Of a stretch of 64,000 nucleotides of DNA, positions 25,887 to 34,744 are shown piece after piece. The notes under the pieces were generated by a model, which saw only the letters and a program-made list of their open reading frames with translations, was not told where the DNA came from and made no database searches. The position numbers and the translations under genes are program-made. The stretch is from Pseudotabrizicola algicola (GTDB lineage Bacteria; Pseudomonadota; Alphaproteobacteria; Rhodobacterales; Rhodobacteraceae), in NCBI RefSeq assembly GCF_010915705.1, contig NZ_JAAIKE010000001.1, forward strand, positions 434,001 to 498,000, given 5' to 3'. Each line of letters begins with the position of its first letter. The first letter of the stretch is position 1.

Positions 25887-26795
25887 TCAGCCCTGAACCA
25901 TTTTCGCGACTTCGGCCGCGAAATCTTCTTCTTTCTTTTCGATGCCTTCGCCAACCGCCACGCGGGCATAGCCGGTGATTTCAACGCCGGCCTCTTTGGC
26001 GGCCTGTTCGACGGTCAGATCGGGGTTGATCACGAAGGCTTGGCCCAGCAGCGTGTTCTCGGCCAGATACTTCTTCATGCGGCCCGGAATGATGTTCTGG
26101 GTGATGACGTTCTCCGGCTTCGGCTTGGCCGAAGAGGCGTTTTCTTCCAGCGCCTTGGCGGTCTGCACAGCCAGTTCACGCTCGACCACGGCCGGGTCCA
26201 TCGTGGCTTCGGACAGCGACAGCGGGTTGGTCGCGGCGATGTGCATCGCGAACTGCTTGCCAATCGCCTGCGCCTTGTCGGCCGGGCCGTTCAGCGCGAC
26301 CAGCACGCCGATCTTGCCCATGCCATCCGCAGCGGCATTGTGGACGTAGGACACGACGGTGCTGCCTTCCAGCAGGTGCATGCGGCGGAAGGTCATGTTC
26401 TCGCCGATGCGGGCAATCGCTTCCTGGATCACATCATCCACGGTCTTGCCGTTCAGATGCGCGGCCTTCACCACTTCGACCGAGTCGCCGGTGGTCAGCG
26501 CCACATTGGCCACATCGCGCACCAGAGCCTGGAAATCGGCGTTCTTGGCCACGAAGTCGGTTTCCGAGTTGATCTCGACAGCTACGCCGCGCCCATCGGC
26601 CACAGCCACGCCCACCAGACCTTCGGCGGCCACACGGTCGGCCTTCTTGGCGGCTTTCGCCAGACCCTTGGTGCGCAGCCAGTCGATCGAGGCCTGCATG
26701 TCACCGTTGTTCTCGGTCAGCGCCTTTTTCGCATCCATCATGCCTGCGCCGGTTGTCTCGCGCAGTTCTTTCACCATTGCAGCGGTGATTGTCAT
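25887..26795 (-). CDS. tsf: Translation elongation factor Ts
   Basis: A 302-residue EF-Ts, the nucleotide-exchange factor of EF-Tu. The start [26 protein letters not shown] is the classic UBA-like N-terminal domain with TGAGMMDCK-type motif; ATG 26795 has AGGAG 9 bp upstream. The core includes SETDFVAKN and MHIAATNPL. It is second in the rpsB-tsf operon, with a 77-bp gap carrying a hairpin. Confidence 0.97.
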   Translation of the reverse strand: MTITAAMVKELRETTGAGMMDAKKALTENNGDMQASIDWLRTKGLAKAAKKADRVAAEGLVGVAVADGRGVAVEINSETDFVAKNADFQALVRDVANVALTTGDSVEVVKAAHLNGKTVDDVIQEAIARIGENMTFRRMHLLEGSTVVSYVHNAAADGMGKIGVLVALNGPADKAQAIGKQFAMHIAATNPLSLSEATMDPAVVERELAVQTAKALEENASSAKPKPENVITQNIIPGRMKKYLAENTLLGQAFVINPDLTVEQAAKEAGVEITGYARVAVGEGIEKKEEDFAAEVAKMVQG

Positions 26796-26827
26796 GGTCA
26801 GTCTCCTGAAATCCATAAAATGGGGTT

Positions 26828-26848
26828 GGCGGGGGTTATCCCCCCGCC
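26828..26848 (-). promoter_or_regulatory. Hairpin between rpsB and tsf
   Basis: GGCGGGGG (26828-26835) and CCCCCGCC (26841-26848) form an 8-bp stem with a short loop. No T-run follows directly, so it is more likely a processing or stability element, or a weak attenuator, than a full terminator. Confidence 0.55.
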
Positions 26849-26872
26849 ATGTCACGATTTGACGACAGCCGA

Positions 26873-27628
26873 TCAGGCTTCGATGGCTTCTTCGGCAGGT
26901 GCTTCGTCCAGCGCGCCGAGGTCGACACCGGCCGCGCCCAGTTGCGCCGACATGCCGTCAAGGGCTGCACGGGCGATCAGGTCGCAATACAGCGCGATCG
27001 CGCGCGAGGCGTCGTCGTTGCCGGGGATCACGTAATCCACGCCCTTGGGCGAGCAGTTGGTGTCGACCACGGCCACAACCGGAATGCCCAGCTTCTTGGC
27101 TTCGAGGATCGCCAGATCTTCCTTGCCCACATCGATGATGAAGATCAGGTCGGGCGTGCCGCCCATTTCGCGGATGCCGCCCAGCGACGCCTGCAGCTTG
27201 GCTTGGTCACGTTCCATGCCCAGACGCTCTTTCTTGGTCAGACCTTCGGCGCCGGCAGCCAGCTGCTCGTCGATCTGCTTCAGCCGCTGGATCGAGGCCG
27301 AGATGGTTTTCCAGTTGGTGAGCGTGCCGCCCAGCCAGCGGTGGTTCATGTAGAACTGCGCGCAACGCTCTGCGGCTTCGGCGATCGGCTTCTGGGCCTG
27401 ACGCTTGGTGCCGACGAACAGGATGCGGCCGCCCTTGGCAACCGTGTCACGCACGACTTTCAGCGCCTGATCCAGCATCGGAACGGTCTGCGTCAGGTCG
27501 AGAATGTGAATGCCGTTACGGTCGCCGTAGATGTATTCGCCCATCTTCGGGTTCCAGCGCTGGGTCTGGTGGCCGTAGTGAACGCCAGCTTCCAGCAGCT
27601 GACGCATGGTAAATTCGGGGAGCGCCAT
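26873..27628 (-). CDS. rpsB: 30S ribosomal protein S2
   Basis: A 251-residue S2 with [29 protein letters not shown] at the start, [23 protein letters not shown] and [31 protein letters not shown], all standard. ATG at 27628 is set by the family N-terminus. A C-terminal acidic tail ([12 protein letters not shown]) is present. First gene of the rpsB-tsf operon. Confidence 0.98.
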   Translation of the reverse strand: MALPEFTMRQLLEAGVHYGHQTQRWNPKMGEYIYGDRNGIHILDLTQTVPMLDQALKVVRDTVAKGGRILFVGTKRQAQKPIAEAAERCAQFYMNHRWLGGTLTNWKTISASIQRLKQIDEQLAAGAEGLTKKERLGMERDQAKLQASLGGIREMGGTPDLIFIIDVGKEDLAILEAKKLGIPVVAVVDTNCSPKGVDYVIPGNDDASRAIALYCDLIARAALDGMSAQLGAAGVDLGALDEAPAEEAIEA

Positions 27629-27744
27629 GTCCAATATCCTTTTCCGGTTTGCGCCTCGGCAGATGGTCTCAGGGTTGCCCCCAACCGGTGGACCAGACGG
27701 GATTTCTCCCCGCCCAAGCCCGCACCTGCCTGTGAAGTGGCGCG

Positions 27745-27773
27745 TCGTTACCCCGACCACGCCGCAATGGCAA
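27745..27773 (-). promoter_or_regulatory. Probable promoter of rpsB-tsf
   Basis: On the minus strand TTGCCA (27773-27768) and TAACGA (27750-27745) are 17 bp apart. The implied leader of about 110 nt before rpsB would fit S2 autoregulation through its mRNA leader, which is known in other bacteria. The -10 match is only moderate. Confidence 0.45.
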
Positions 27774-27831
27774 GCCCGAACCTTGTGCTGCAGCGCAGAA
27801 ACACTACCTTGAGACCAACAAGGAGAGACGC

Positions 27832-28848
27832 ATGCCCACCAAGATCAATCTGGCCCTGCAAGGCGGCGGCGCCCACGGTGCCTTCACATGGGGCGTGCTC
27901 GACCGTCTGCTCGACGATGACAGCATCGAGATCGCCGCCATTTCCGGCACCTCGGCTGGGGCGCTCAACGCGGCGGCGCTCAAGGCGGGCATGATCGCCG
28001 ACGGGCGCAAGGGCGCCAAGGCAAGCCTTGCGCGGCTCTGGCGCGATGTGGCCCGCGTCGCCGATCTGCGCATCCCCGGCTGGATGCAGCCGATGGTGCC
28101 GGGCATGCAGGCACTCGGCCAGATCGCCCTCACACTCTCGCCCTTCTCGCCGCAGGGGATCGCCTCACAGCTTTACACGCCCTACGCCTGGGGGCCGGCA
28201 TGGCGCAACCCGTTGGAGCGGATCGTGCGGCGGATGGATTTTCGCAACGTCTGCGCCAGCGCGGGGCCAAAGCTGTTTATCGGGGCGACGCGCGTCGACA
28301 CAGGGCGCATCCGCATCTTTTCAGGCGACGAAATCTCGCCCGAGGCGCTGATGGCCTCGGCCTGTCTGCCTACCGTGTTTCAGGCGGTGGAAATCAATGG
28401 CAACGCTTACTGGGATGGCGGCTTTGCGGGCAATCCGGCGCTGTTCCCGCTCTATCAGCCCGATCTGCCAGATGACATCCTGATCGTCTCGATCAATCCT
28501 TTCGTGCGGGAAGGGGTGCCGAAAACCCCGATCGAGATCCAGAACCGCGTGAACGAGATCAGTTTCAACGCGGCACTCTTGGGCGAATTGCGCGCCGCCC
28601 ATTTCGTGCGCCGCCTGGTCGCCGACGGGCGGCTGGCGCGCGGCAGCATGAAAGCGGTGCGCACCCATCTTGTCAGCGATGATGCCCTGATGACGGAAAT
28701 GACCGGCAGCACCAAGATGTCGCCCTCGCCTGCCCTTCTGGCCCGGTTGCACAGCGCGGGCCACGCGGCGGCAGACGGCTTTCTGGCCGAACACCGCGCC
28801 AAGCTGGGTAAAGAGGCCAGCCTTGACCTTGGCGCTCTATTTGGCTGA
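27832..28848 (+). CDS. Patatin-like phospholipase
   Basis: A 338-residue patatin-family lipid acyl hydrolase. The oxyanion motif [10 protein letters not shown] (about residue 9), the nucleophile elbow [10 protein letters not shown] (serine about residue 44) and the catalytic aspartate in WDGGFAGNP give the complete Ser-Asp dyad. No signal peptide, so cytoplasmic or membrane-associated. The start follows AGGAGA. Its 3' end overlaps the convergent DUF502 gene by 12 bp. Confidence 0.9.
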   Translation: MPTKINLALQGGGAHGAFTWGVLDRLLDDDSIEIAAISGTSAGALNAAALKAGMIADGRKGAKASLARLWRDVARVADLRIPGWMQPMVPGMQALGQIALTLSPFSPQGIASQLYTPYAWGPAWRNPLERIVRRMDFRNVCASAGPKLFIGATRVDTGRIRIFSGDEISPEALMASACLPTVFQAVEINGNAYWDGGFAGNPALFPLYQPDLPDDILIVSINPFVREGVPKTPIEIQNRVNEISFNAALLGELRAAHFVRRLVADGRLARGSMKAVRTHLVSDDALMTEMTGSTKMSPSPALLARLHSAGHAAADGFLAEHRAKLGKEASLDLGALFG

Positions 28849-29556
28849 CGGATTCTGCACCACGATCCCGGCGGCATCCTTGCCGTTGGGATAGACCAGC
28901 CCCGCCGAGATGATCAGCTTGGCCGCATCCTCTACCTTCATGTCCAGATACACCACATCCCGCTCCGGCACATAGAGAAGGAAGCCCGACGTCGGGTTCG
29001 GCGTGGTCGGCAGAAAGACCGAGATCACATCCATATAGCCACTGTCATTCAGCTTGGCCTGCAATTCCCCCTTGGCGCGGGTCGAGACAAAACCGATAGC
29101 CCAGATATGTTCCTTGGGGTATTGCACCAGACAGGCGCGTTCAAAGCTGCTCTCGTTTTGCGAGAACACGGTTTCCGCAATCTGCTTCAACCCGTTGTAG
29201 ATCGAGCGCACCACCGGCATCCGGTCGACCAGACCCTCGGCCCACAGCAGGAACTTGCGCCCGATAAAGCCCTTGCCCAGCCAGCCGACAAAGACGGTGA
29301 AGATCAGGAACACCACCACGCCGACCCCGCGCACCGGAATCGTGGCATCGGGGCCGAACCATTGCCGCACCAGCACGTCGGGCTTCCATGGTCCGGGGAT
29401 CAGCGGCAGGATCCAGCCATCGATCCAGCCCACCACCGTCCAGATCAGATAGATGGTCAGCCCGATCGGCAGAACCACCACCAGACCCGTCAGAAAGGAA
29501 GACCGCAACCCGGCAAGCAGGCTGCGGCGTTTGTTTGGTGGCTGCGGTTCTGACAT
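28837..29556 (-). CDS. DUF502 family membrane protein
   Basis: A 239-residue protein with two strong hydrophobic segments near the N-terminus (LTGLVVVLPIGLTIYLIWTVV and VRGVGVVVFLIFTVFVGWLG) separated by a short loop with WIDGWILP, followed by a soluble domain with RSIYNGLKQIAETVF and VFLPTTPNPTSGFLLYVP. These are the landmarks of DUF502. Function is unknown. It overlaps the patatin gene tail-to-tail by 12 bp. Confidence 0.85.
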   Translation of the reverse strand: MSEPQPPNKRRSLLAGLRSSFLTGLVVVLPIGLTIYLIWTVVGWIDGWILPLIPGPWKPDVLVRQWFGPDATIPVRGVGVVVFLIFTVFVGWLGKGFIGRKFLLWAEGLVDRMPVVRSIYNGLKQIAETVFSQNESSFERACLVQYPKEHIWAIGFVSTRAKGELQAKLNDSGYMDVISVFLPTTPNPTSGFLLYVPERDVVYLDMKVEDAAKLIISAGLVYPNGKDAAGIVVQNPSAK

Positions 29557-29644
29557 CGGTCCTCACTGGTCGCGCCATAGTTAAGGACAGCGAGGGCCCT
29601 TCACAATGGGCGCAAACCCGCCAACCGCCTGCGCCACGCGAAAT

Positions 29645-30571
29645 TTATACAGGCGCAGACTCGCCCCGCGCCATCTCGCTCGCAATTTCCGCAGCCAGCC
29701 GCGCATTGTTCAGAACAAGGGCGATATTGGCCTGCAGCGACCGGCCTTCGGTCATCGCATACATGCGGTCCAGAAGGTAGGGCGTCACCGCCTTGGCGCT
29801 GATTCCCTCGGCCTCGGCCTGATGCAGCGCCCGTTCGATCACGGGCGTGATCTCGTGGCTGGCAATCTCCGCCTCGGGCGGGATCGGATTGGCCACCAAC
29901 TGCCCCCCCGGCAGACCGAGCGCCGTGCGCAGCCGCTGCGCCGCCGCGATATCGGCCGCGCGGTCCATCCGCAGCGGGGCCTTCAGCCCGGACGTGCGCG
30001 ACCAGAAGGCCGGAAACGCGTCCTGACCATAGGCGATCACCGGCACGCCGTGGGTTTCCAGCACCTCCAGCGTCTTGGGCAGGTCCAGGATCGCCTTGGC
30101 CCCCGCCGCCACCACCGTCACCGGCGTGGCCGCCAGCTCCAGAAGATCGGCGCTGATGTCAAACGTGGTTTCCGCCCCGCGATGCACGCCGCCGATGCCA
30201 CCCGTCGCAAACACATGAATCCCCGCCAGATGCGCGCAGATCATCGTGGCCGCCACCGTGGTCGCCCCGATCCCGCCGGTGGCAAGACAGGCCGCCAGAT
30301 CGGCGCGGCTCAGCTTGGCCACATCCTTGGCCTGCCCCAGCGTATCAAGCTCCTCCGCCGTCAGACCGATGTGAATCCTGCCGCCCATGATGGCGATGGT
30401 GGCCGGAACCGCTCCATGCGCGCGCACCTCGTCCTCCACCGCCCGCGCCGTCTCCACATTCTGGGGAAACGGCATCCCGTGGGTGATGATGGTCGATTCC
30501 AGCGCCACAATCGCCGCCCCTGCCTTGCGTGCGGCGGCCACCTCGGGCGAGAAAACAAGCGGTAAGGTCAT
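29645..30571 (-). CDS. psuG: Pseudouridine-5'-phosphate glycosidase
   Basis: A 308-residue enzyme that cleaves pseudouridine 5'-phosphate to uracil and ribose 5-phosphate. Family landmarks are VALESTIITHGMPFPQNVETA, TVAATMICAHLAGIHVFATGGIGGVHRGAE and the C-terminal LDRMYAMTEGRSLQANIALVLNNA. Its ATG overlaps the psuK stop (ATGA), so the two are translated together. Together with psuK it salvages pseudouridine from RNA turnover. Confidence 0.95.
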   Translation of the reverse strand: MTLPLVFSPEVAAARKAGAAIVALESTIITHGMPFPQNVETARAVEDEVRAHGAVPATIAIMGGRIHIGLTAEELDTLGQAKDVAKLSRADLAACLATGGIGATTVAATMICAHLAGIHVFATGGIGGVHRGAETTFDISADLLELAATPVTVVAAGAKAILDLPKTLEVLETHGVPVIAYGQDAFPAFWSRTSGLKAPLRMDRAADIAAAQRLRTALGLPGGQLVANPIPPEAEIASHEITPVIERALHQAEAEGISAKAVTPYLLDRMYAMTEGRSLQANIALVLNNARLAAEIASEMARGESAPV

Positions 30572-31455
30572 GATCCGATATCTCCTGAAACGTAATCGGC
30601 AGCCGCCCGCAGCGCCGCCTCCAATGCATCTGTGCGGCTGGCACCGCGCGCCTCGGCGACGATATGGGCCGCCATGAAGGTATCACCCGCGCCCGTGACC
30701 CGCGTCACCAGCACCTGCGGCGGCTGTCCGGTGATCACACCCTGCCCCGCCGTGCCTTCCGCCGCCAGCCGCCCGCCATCGGTCACCAGCACCCGCGCCG
30801 CCCCGCGCGCAAGCAGCGCCTCGGCCCCCTCGGCCGCCGTCTCGAACCGGCCCTTGGCGATCAACCCCGCCTCTTCCAGATTGACGTAAAGCGTCGCGCG
30901 CGGGTGCCCCAAAAGCGGCATCAGCCGCTCCGCCTTTCCGGGGCTCGCAGGTGCCACCCGCAGATCGGCCCGCGCGAACAGGGCCGAGCGCGCGATGTCC
31001 GAAAGCAGCGCTTCGGTCAGGTTGCCGTCGAGCGCGATCAGCCCCGCATAGGGCGCCTCTGCCGATCCCAGACTCCCGTCGCCAAGCGCGCGCAAGATCT
31101 TGTCGCCCGCCATCTCCAGAGAATGGGCATCGGCAATCGCCGCGATCAGCCCGTTCGCCCCCTCGATCGCCATGTAGCGATCGGTCGGCAGATCATCCGA
31201 GCGGTAGATATGCCCGCAGTCCAGCCCCATGCGCAAACAGGCCGCGATCAACTCGTCTCCCTCGGCATCGCGCCCCACCGCCGTCAGCAGCGCCGGACGC
31301 AGGCCAAAGCGCGTCAGCGTCATCGCGATGTTCATCGCAACCCCGCCGGGCAGGCGCGTGATCCGCCCCGGCACATCTGACCCCAGCCGCAAGGACGAGG
31401 GCGCGCGCCCGATGATGTCCCACAGCACCGACCCGATGCACAGAATGTCGCTCAT
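30568..31455 (-). CDS. psuK: PfkB family carbohydrate kinase, pseudouridine kinase
   Basis: A 295-residue PfkB kinase. The N-terminal LPGGVAMNIAMTLTRFG and the C-terminal GAGDTFMAAHIVAEA (anion hole and catalytic aspartate) are standard. The neighbour psuG fixes the substrate as pseudouridine, which it phosphorylates at the 5' position. It precedes psuG with a 4-bp overlap and lies 37 bp downstream of the dehydrogenase gene on the same strand. Confidence 0.9.
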   Translation of the reverse strand: MSDILCIGSVLWDIIGRAPSSLRLGSDVPGRITRLPGGVAMNIAMTLTRFGLRPALLTAVGRDAEGDELIAACLRMGLDCGHIYRSDDLPTDRYMAIEGANGLIAAIADAHSLEMAGDKILRALGDGSLGSAEAPYAGLIALDGNLTEALLSDIARSALFARADLRVAPASPGKAERLMPLLGHPRATLYVNLEEAGLIAKGRFETAAEGAEALLARGAARVLVTDGGRLAAEGTAGQGVITGQPPQVLVTRVTGAGDTFMAAHIVAEARGASRTDALEAALRAAADYVSGDIGS

Positions 31456-31492
31456 TTGCCCCTCCTGCCTTCGGGGCCTTCATCGCGCGCGG

Positions 31493-32266
31493 CTAGAGCG
31501 CCGTCCAGCCCCCATCGACCGAAATCGTGGTCCCGGTGATCTGCGCCGCCGCGTCAGAGGCCAGAAACACCGCCGTGCCGCCGATCTGCTGCACGGTGGC
31601 GAATTCGCGGCTCGGCTGGCGCTCCAGCATCACCTGCTTGATGACGGTCTCGCGGTCCATGCCATGCTTCTTCATCTGGTCGGGAATCTGCGCCTCGACC
31701 AGCGGCGTCAGCACATAGCCGGGGCAGATCGCATTGGCCGTGATCCCCTGCCCCGCACATTCCAGCGCGGTGACCTTGGTCAGCCCGACCACCCCGTGCT
31801 TGGCCGCGACATAGGCCGACTTATAGGGGCTCGCCGTCAACCCATGCGCCGAGGCCACGTTGATGACCCGGCCCCAGCCCTTTTCGCGCATCATCGGCAG
31901 GGCGGCGGCAGTGGTGTGGAAGGCCGAGTTAAGGTTGATCGCCAGAATGGCGTTCCATTTGTCGACCGGAAAATCGTCGATTCCTGCCACATGCTGGATA
32001 CCGGCATTGTTCACCAGAATGTCGCAGGCTCCGGCCTCCGTAATCAGGCGGCGGCAATCATCGCCCCTCGACATGTCGGCTGCGATATAGCGCACATTCA
32101 CCCCGTGCCGCGCCGCCAGGGCTCCGGCCAGCGCATGGTCTTCCTCGCGGTCGGTGAAGGAGTTGATCACAATATCCGCGCCCGCGCGCGCCAGTTCCTC
32201 TGCCACCCCCAGCCCGATCCCCGAATTGGACCCGGTGATGACAGCGGTCTTGCCCTTCAGGCTCAT
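31493..32266 (-). CDS. bdhA: 3-Hydroxybutyrate dehydrogenase
   Basis: A 257-residue short-chain dehydrogenase. NAD-binding TGSNSGIGLGVAEEL, NNAGIQHVAGIDDFP, the catalytic set S-Y-K in VINVASAHGLTASPYKSAYVAAKHG, and CPGYVLTPLVEAQIPDQ match D-3-hydroxybutyrate dehydrogenase (EC 1.1.1.30), which links polyhydroxybutyrate breakdown to acetoacetate. ATG 32266 follows AGAGGGG; 32287 is possible. It may be the first gene of an operon with psuK-psuG. A small-RNA-like unit lies 78 bp upstream on the same strand. Confidence 0.88.
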   Translation of the reverse strand: MSLKGKTAVITGSNSGIGLGVAEELARAGADIVINSFTDREEDHALAGALAARHGVNVRYIAADMSRGDDCRRLITEAGACDILVNNAGIQHVAGIDDFPVDKWNAILAINLNSAFHTTAAALPMMREKGWGRVINVASAHGLTASPYKSAYVAAKHGVVGLTKVTALECAGQGITANAICPGYVLTPLVEAQIPDQMKKHGMDRETVIKQVMLERQPSREFATVQQIGGTAVFLASDAAAQITGTTISVDGGWTAL

Positions 32267-32343
32267 GGTGATCCCCTCTTTTTGCACTGCGGCAGGTTAC
32301 ATGCTGCAAACGCGAATAACAGGGGGCTGTTCCGCAAACGCCC

Positions 32344-32373
32344 AAAAAAAAACGCCGGCACGAAGCCGGCGTT
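32344..32373 (-). terminator. Strong intrinsic terminator, leftward
   Basis: AACGCCGGC (32351-32359) and GCCGGCGTT (32365-32373) form a 9-bp stem. Read on the minus strand it is followed by nine T. No T-run exists on the + strand, so it serves leftward transcription only. Confidence 0.85.
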
Positions 32374-32420
32374 AAGTTATTGAGGCAGGTTTCATACAGG
32401 CAAGAAACCTATCGAGCAGT
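32344..32420 (-). ncRNA. Candidate small RNA (~77 nt) or leader attenuator upstream of bdhA
   Basis: On the minus strand a promoter (TTGGCC 32455-32450, 17 bp, TATATA 32432-32427) would start transcription near 32420. The RNA would fold into AGGTTTC/GAAACCT (32410-32404 with 32393-32387, 10-nt loop), a pyrimidine-rich single strand, and a perfect terminator: GCCGGCGTT/AACGCCGGC stem (32373-32351) with nine T in a row (32352-32344). It has no start codon with a useful frame. Promoter, hairpin and terminator in 110 bp make an independent sRNA likely; premature termination of the bdhA leader is the alternative. Confidence 0.62.
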
Positions 32421-32426
32421 GCATCC

Positions 32427-32455
32427 TATATACGCCGCATCGCGCCGATGGCCAA
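32427..32455 (-). promoter_or_regulatory. Promoter of the candidate small RNA
   Basis: Minus-strand TTGGCC (32455-32450) and TATATA (32432-32427) with a 17-bp spacer. It is set in A/T-richer sequence than the surroundings and points toward the terminator at 32344-32373. Confidence 0.55.
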
Positions 32456-32533
32456 GTTAAAAGTTTGAAAAGGCTCACAAGCCGCCGTAGCTTGGGGGCC
32501 AAGAATCCAAGGCCATGGGGGAATGTTGCCGGA

Positions 32534-34360
32534 ATGGGACGAGATTTTTTCCACATCACACAGGGATTTGCACTCGCGGCACTGCTGGCGGTCACGGCCG
32601 CTCCCGCGCTTTCACAGGTAGGTGATTCTCCGGCGCACGGCATAGCTATGTATGGAGAGCCCGCCCTCCCACCGGATTTTGTGTCCCTGCCCCATGTGAA
32701 TCCGGATGCGCCCAAGGGCGGCCGCATCGTCTTCGGGGAATCGGGAAGCTTTGATTCCATGAACCCTTTCATCCTCAAGGGCCGCGCTCCGGCGGGTCTT
32801 TCGGCGCTCACCGTCGAGACGCTGATGGGCCGCTCCTATGACGAACCCTTCACCCTCTACGGCCTTCTGGCCGAATCGATCACCACCGATGCGGACCGCA
32901 CCTACGTAGAATTTACCTTGCGTGAAGAGGCCCGATTCTCTGACGGCAGTCCGGTGACGGTCGAGGATGTGCGCTGGTCCTTCGAGACGCTCGGCACCTT
33001 GGGCAATCCGCGCTATCACACTGCGTGGAACAAGATCGGCAGCACCGAGATCACCGGCCCTCGCTCCATCCGCTTCACCTTCAACACGGTGGACCGCGAA
33101 TTGCCGCTGATCCTCGGCCTGCGCCCAATCCTGCAGAAGGCGCAGTGGGAAGGCAAAGCCTTCGACGAGTCGACCCTCGAGGCCCCCATCGGCTCCGGCC
33201 CCTATGTGGTCGGGCCGTTCGAGACGGGCCGCTATGTCAGCTACGTCAAGAACCCCGACTGGTGGGGCAAGGACCTGCCCTTCAACCGCGGCCAGCACAA
33301 TTTCGACGAGGTGCGTTACGATTACTTCGGCGATGGCGGCGTGGTGTTCGAGGCGTTCAAGGGCGGCCTCATCACCTCGTGGCGCGAAACCAATCCGGCC
33401 AAATGGGCCAGCAGCTATGACTGGCCCGAGGTGGGCAACGGCACCATCGTGAAATCGGAAATCCCGCACAGCCGACCCTCGGGGATCGAGGGCTTCGTGA
33501 TGAACACCCGCCGCGCGCCCTTCACCGACTGGCGCGTGCGCGAGGCGCTGATCCTCGCCTTCAACTTCGAACTGGTGAACCAGACCCTCAACGGCGGCGC
33601 GAACCCGCGCATCCCCTCGTATTTCGGCAACTCGCCGCTTGGCTTCACCCCCGGCACCCCCGCCGAGGGCAAGGTGCTGGAACTGCTCGAGCCCTTCCGT
33701 GCCGATCTCCTGCCCGGCGCGATCGAAGGCTACAGCCTGCCGACGGGCGACGGAACCGAAGCCAACCGCCGCAACATCCGCGCCGCAACCGACCTTCTGG
33801 AACAGGCAGGCTACACGATTGATGCCGGCGTGCTGAAGGACCCGGCGGGCCAGCCGGTGAGTTTCGAGATCCTGCTGGTCAACGGCGCGCGCGACATGAT
33901 CGCCGCCGCGGAAATCTATGTCGAAAGCCTGAAGCGCCTCGGCATCAACGCCCGCGTCACCACCGTCGACAATGCCCAATATGTCGAACGCACCAACACC
34001 TATGCCTTCGACATGACCCATTACATCCGCTCGCTTTCGCTCTCGCCGGGCAACGAGCAGACGCTTTACTGGGGCTCGGCGGGCGTGACCGAACCGGGCA
34101 CCCGCAACTGGATGGGCATGAACTCCCCCGCCGCCGAAGCGATGATCGACGCCATGCTGAACGCCCCCGATCAGGAAGCCTTCGTGGCCGCCACGCAGGC
34201 GCTCGACCGGGTGCTGACCACGGGGCGTTATGTGGTGCCGATGTGGTATTCCGACGTCTCGCGTCTGGCGCATCGCAAGGAATTGAAGTTCCCCGAGCGC
34301 ACCCCACTTTACGGGGACTGGATCGGCTTTCAGCCGGAAGTCTGGTGGTATGAGCAATAA
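32534..34360 (+). CDS. ABC transporter peptide-binding protein, YejA-like (orphan)
   Basis: A 608-residue periplasmic family-5 solute-binding protein. ATG 32534 begins a signal peptide (FALAALLAVTAAPALS). The mature start HGIAMYGEPALPPDF.. HVNPDAPKGG, the segment GSFDSMNPFILKG and DGSPVTVEDVRWSFE are typical of YejA-type binding proteins for peptides or microcin C-like compounds. No permease or ATPase genes adjoin, unlike the usual yejABEF set; it must use components encoded elsewhere or be a lone receptor. A lipoprotein gene follows after 25 bp. Confidence 0.9.
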   Translation: MGRDFFHITQGFALAALLAVTAAPALSQVGDSPAHGIAMYGEPALPPDFVSLPHVNPDAPKGGRIVFGESGSFDSMNPFILKGRAPAGLSALTVETLMGRSYDEPFTLYGLLAESITTDADRTYVEFTLREEARFSDGSPVTVEDVRWSFETLGTLGNPRYHTAWNKIGSTEITGPRSIRFTFNTVDRELPLILGLRPILQKAQWEGKAFDESTLEAPIGSGPYVVGPFETGRYVSYVKNPDWWGKDLPFNRGQHNFDEVRYDYFGDGGVVFEAFKGGLITSWRETNPAKWASSYDWPEVGNGTIVKSEIPHSRPSGIEGFVMNTRRAPFTDWRVREALILAFNFELVNQTLNGGANPRIPSYFGNSPLGFTPGTPAEGKVLELLEPFRADLLPGAIEGYSLPTGDGTEANRRNIRAATDLLEQAGYTIDAGVLKDPAGQPVSFEILLVNGARDMIAAAEIYVESLKRLGINARVTTVDNAQYVERTNTYAFDMTHYIRSLSLSPGNEQTLYWGSAGVTEPGTRNWMGMNSPAAEAMIDAMLNAPDQEAFVAATQALDRVLTTGRYVVPMWYSDVSRLAHRKELKFPERTPLYGDWIGFQPEVWWYEQ

Positions 34361-34385
34361 GAGCAAGAGACGGGCAGAGAGACAG

Positions 34386-34511
34386 ATGCGCAAACTTTCC
34401 CTGATCGCGGCCGCAGCCGCCCTCATGGCCCTCACGGGCTGCGCGACAATCGACGGCATCGGCCGCGACATCTCGGGCGGTGCCAACCGCGTGGCAGGCT
34501 GGGTGGGCTGA
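34386..34511 (+). CDS. Entericidin A/B-like small lipoprotein
   Basis: A 41-residue product, too short for most gene finders: a signal with lipobox LTGC (cysteine at residue 19) followed by ATIDGIGRDISGGANRV and AGWVG. The pattern of a short lipidated peptide with GxGxDIxxxG is that of the entericidin family, small lipoproteins first described as a toxin-antidote pair in E. coli; in alphaproteobacteria they usually occur singly with unknown role. The start ATG 34386 lies 25 bp after the binding-protein stop codon. Confidence 0.82.
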   Translation: MRKLSLIAAAAALMALTGCATIDGIGRDISGGANRVAGWVG

Positions 34512-34567
34512 GTCTCGGCCGGTCGCGCGCCGCCTGAACCCGGCGCGCCTCGGGCTGGCAAAAAGAT

Positions 34568-34647
34568 GAGTATTTGGAAAGCAGCAATGCGGAGGCGCGG
34601 TGCCCTGTGCCTTGCTGCTTTTAAATACTCCCGCGCGGAGCGCCTCC
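34568..34647. repeat. Inverted pair of a dispersed GAGTATTT repeat
   Basis: GAGTATTTGGAAAGCAGCAA (34568-34587) is mirrored by TTGCTGCTTTTAAATACTC (34612-34630), which continues into CCGCGCGGAGCGC. A third copy, with the same GCGCTCCGCGC prefix as the right arm, lies at 61844-61878. These are extragenic, palindrome-forming elements of a type I associate with Rhodobacteraceae genomes. Confidence 0.75.
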
Positions 34648-34744
34648 TTGCGGTTCCGCCGCGCGTCCGCAGAGGTAAGCCGGAGATGCTTTCGATCGGC
34701 GTTTCGGATTGCACCGGCGCCCGGGGCGGATTAGGCAAGTCCCC

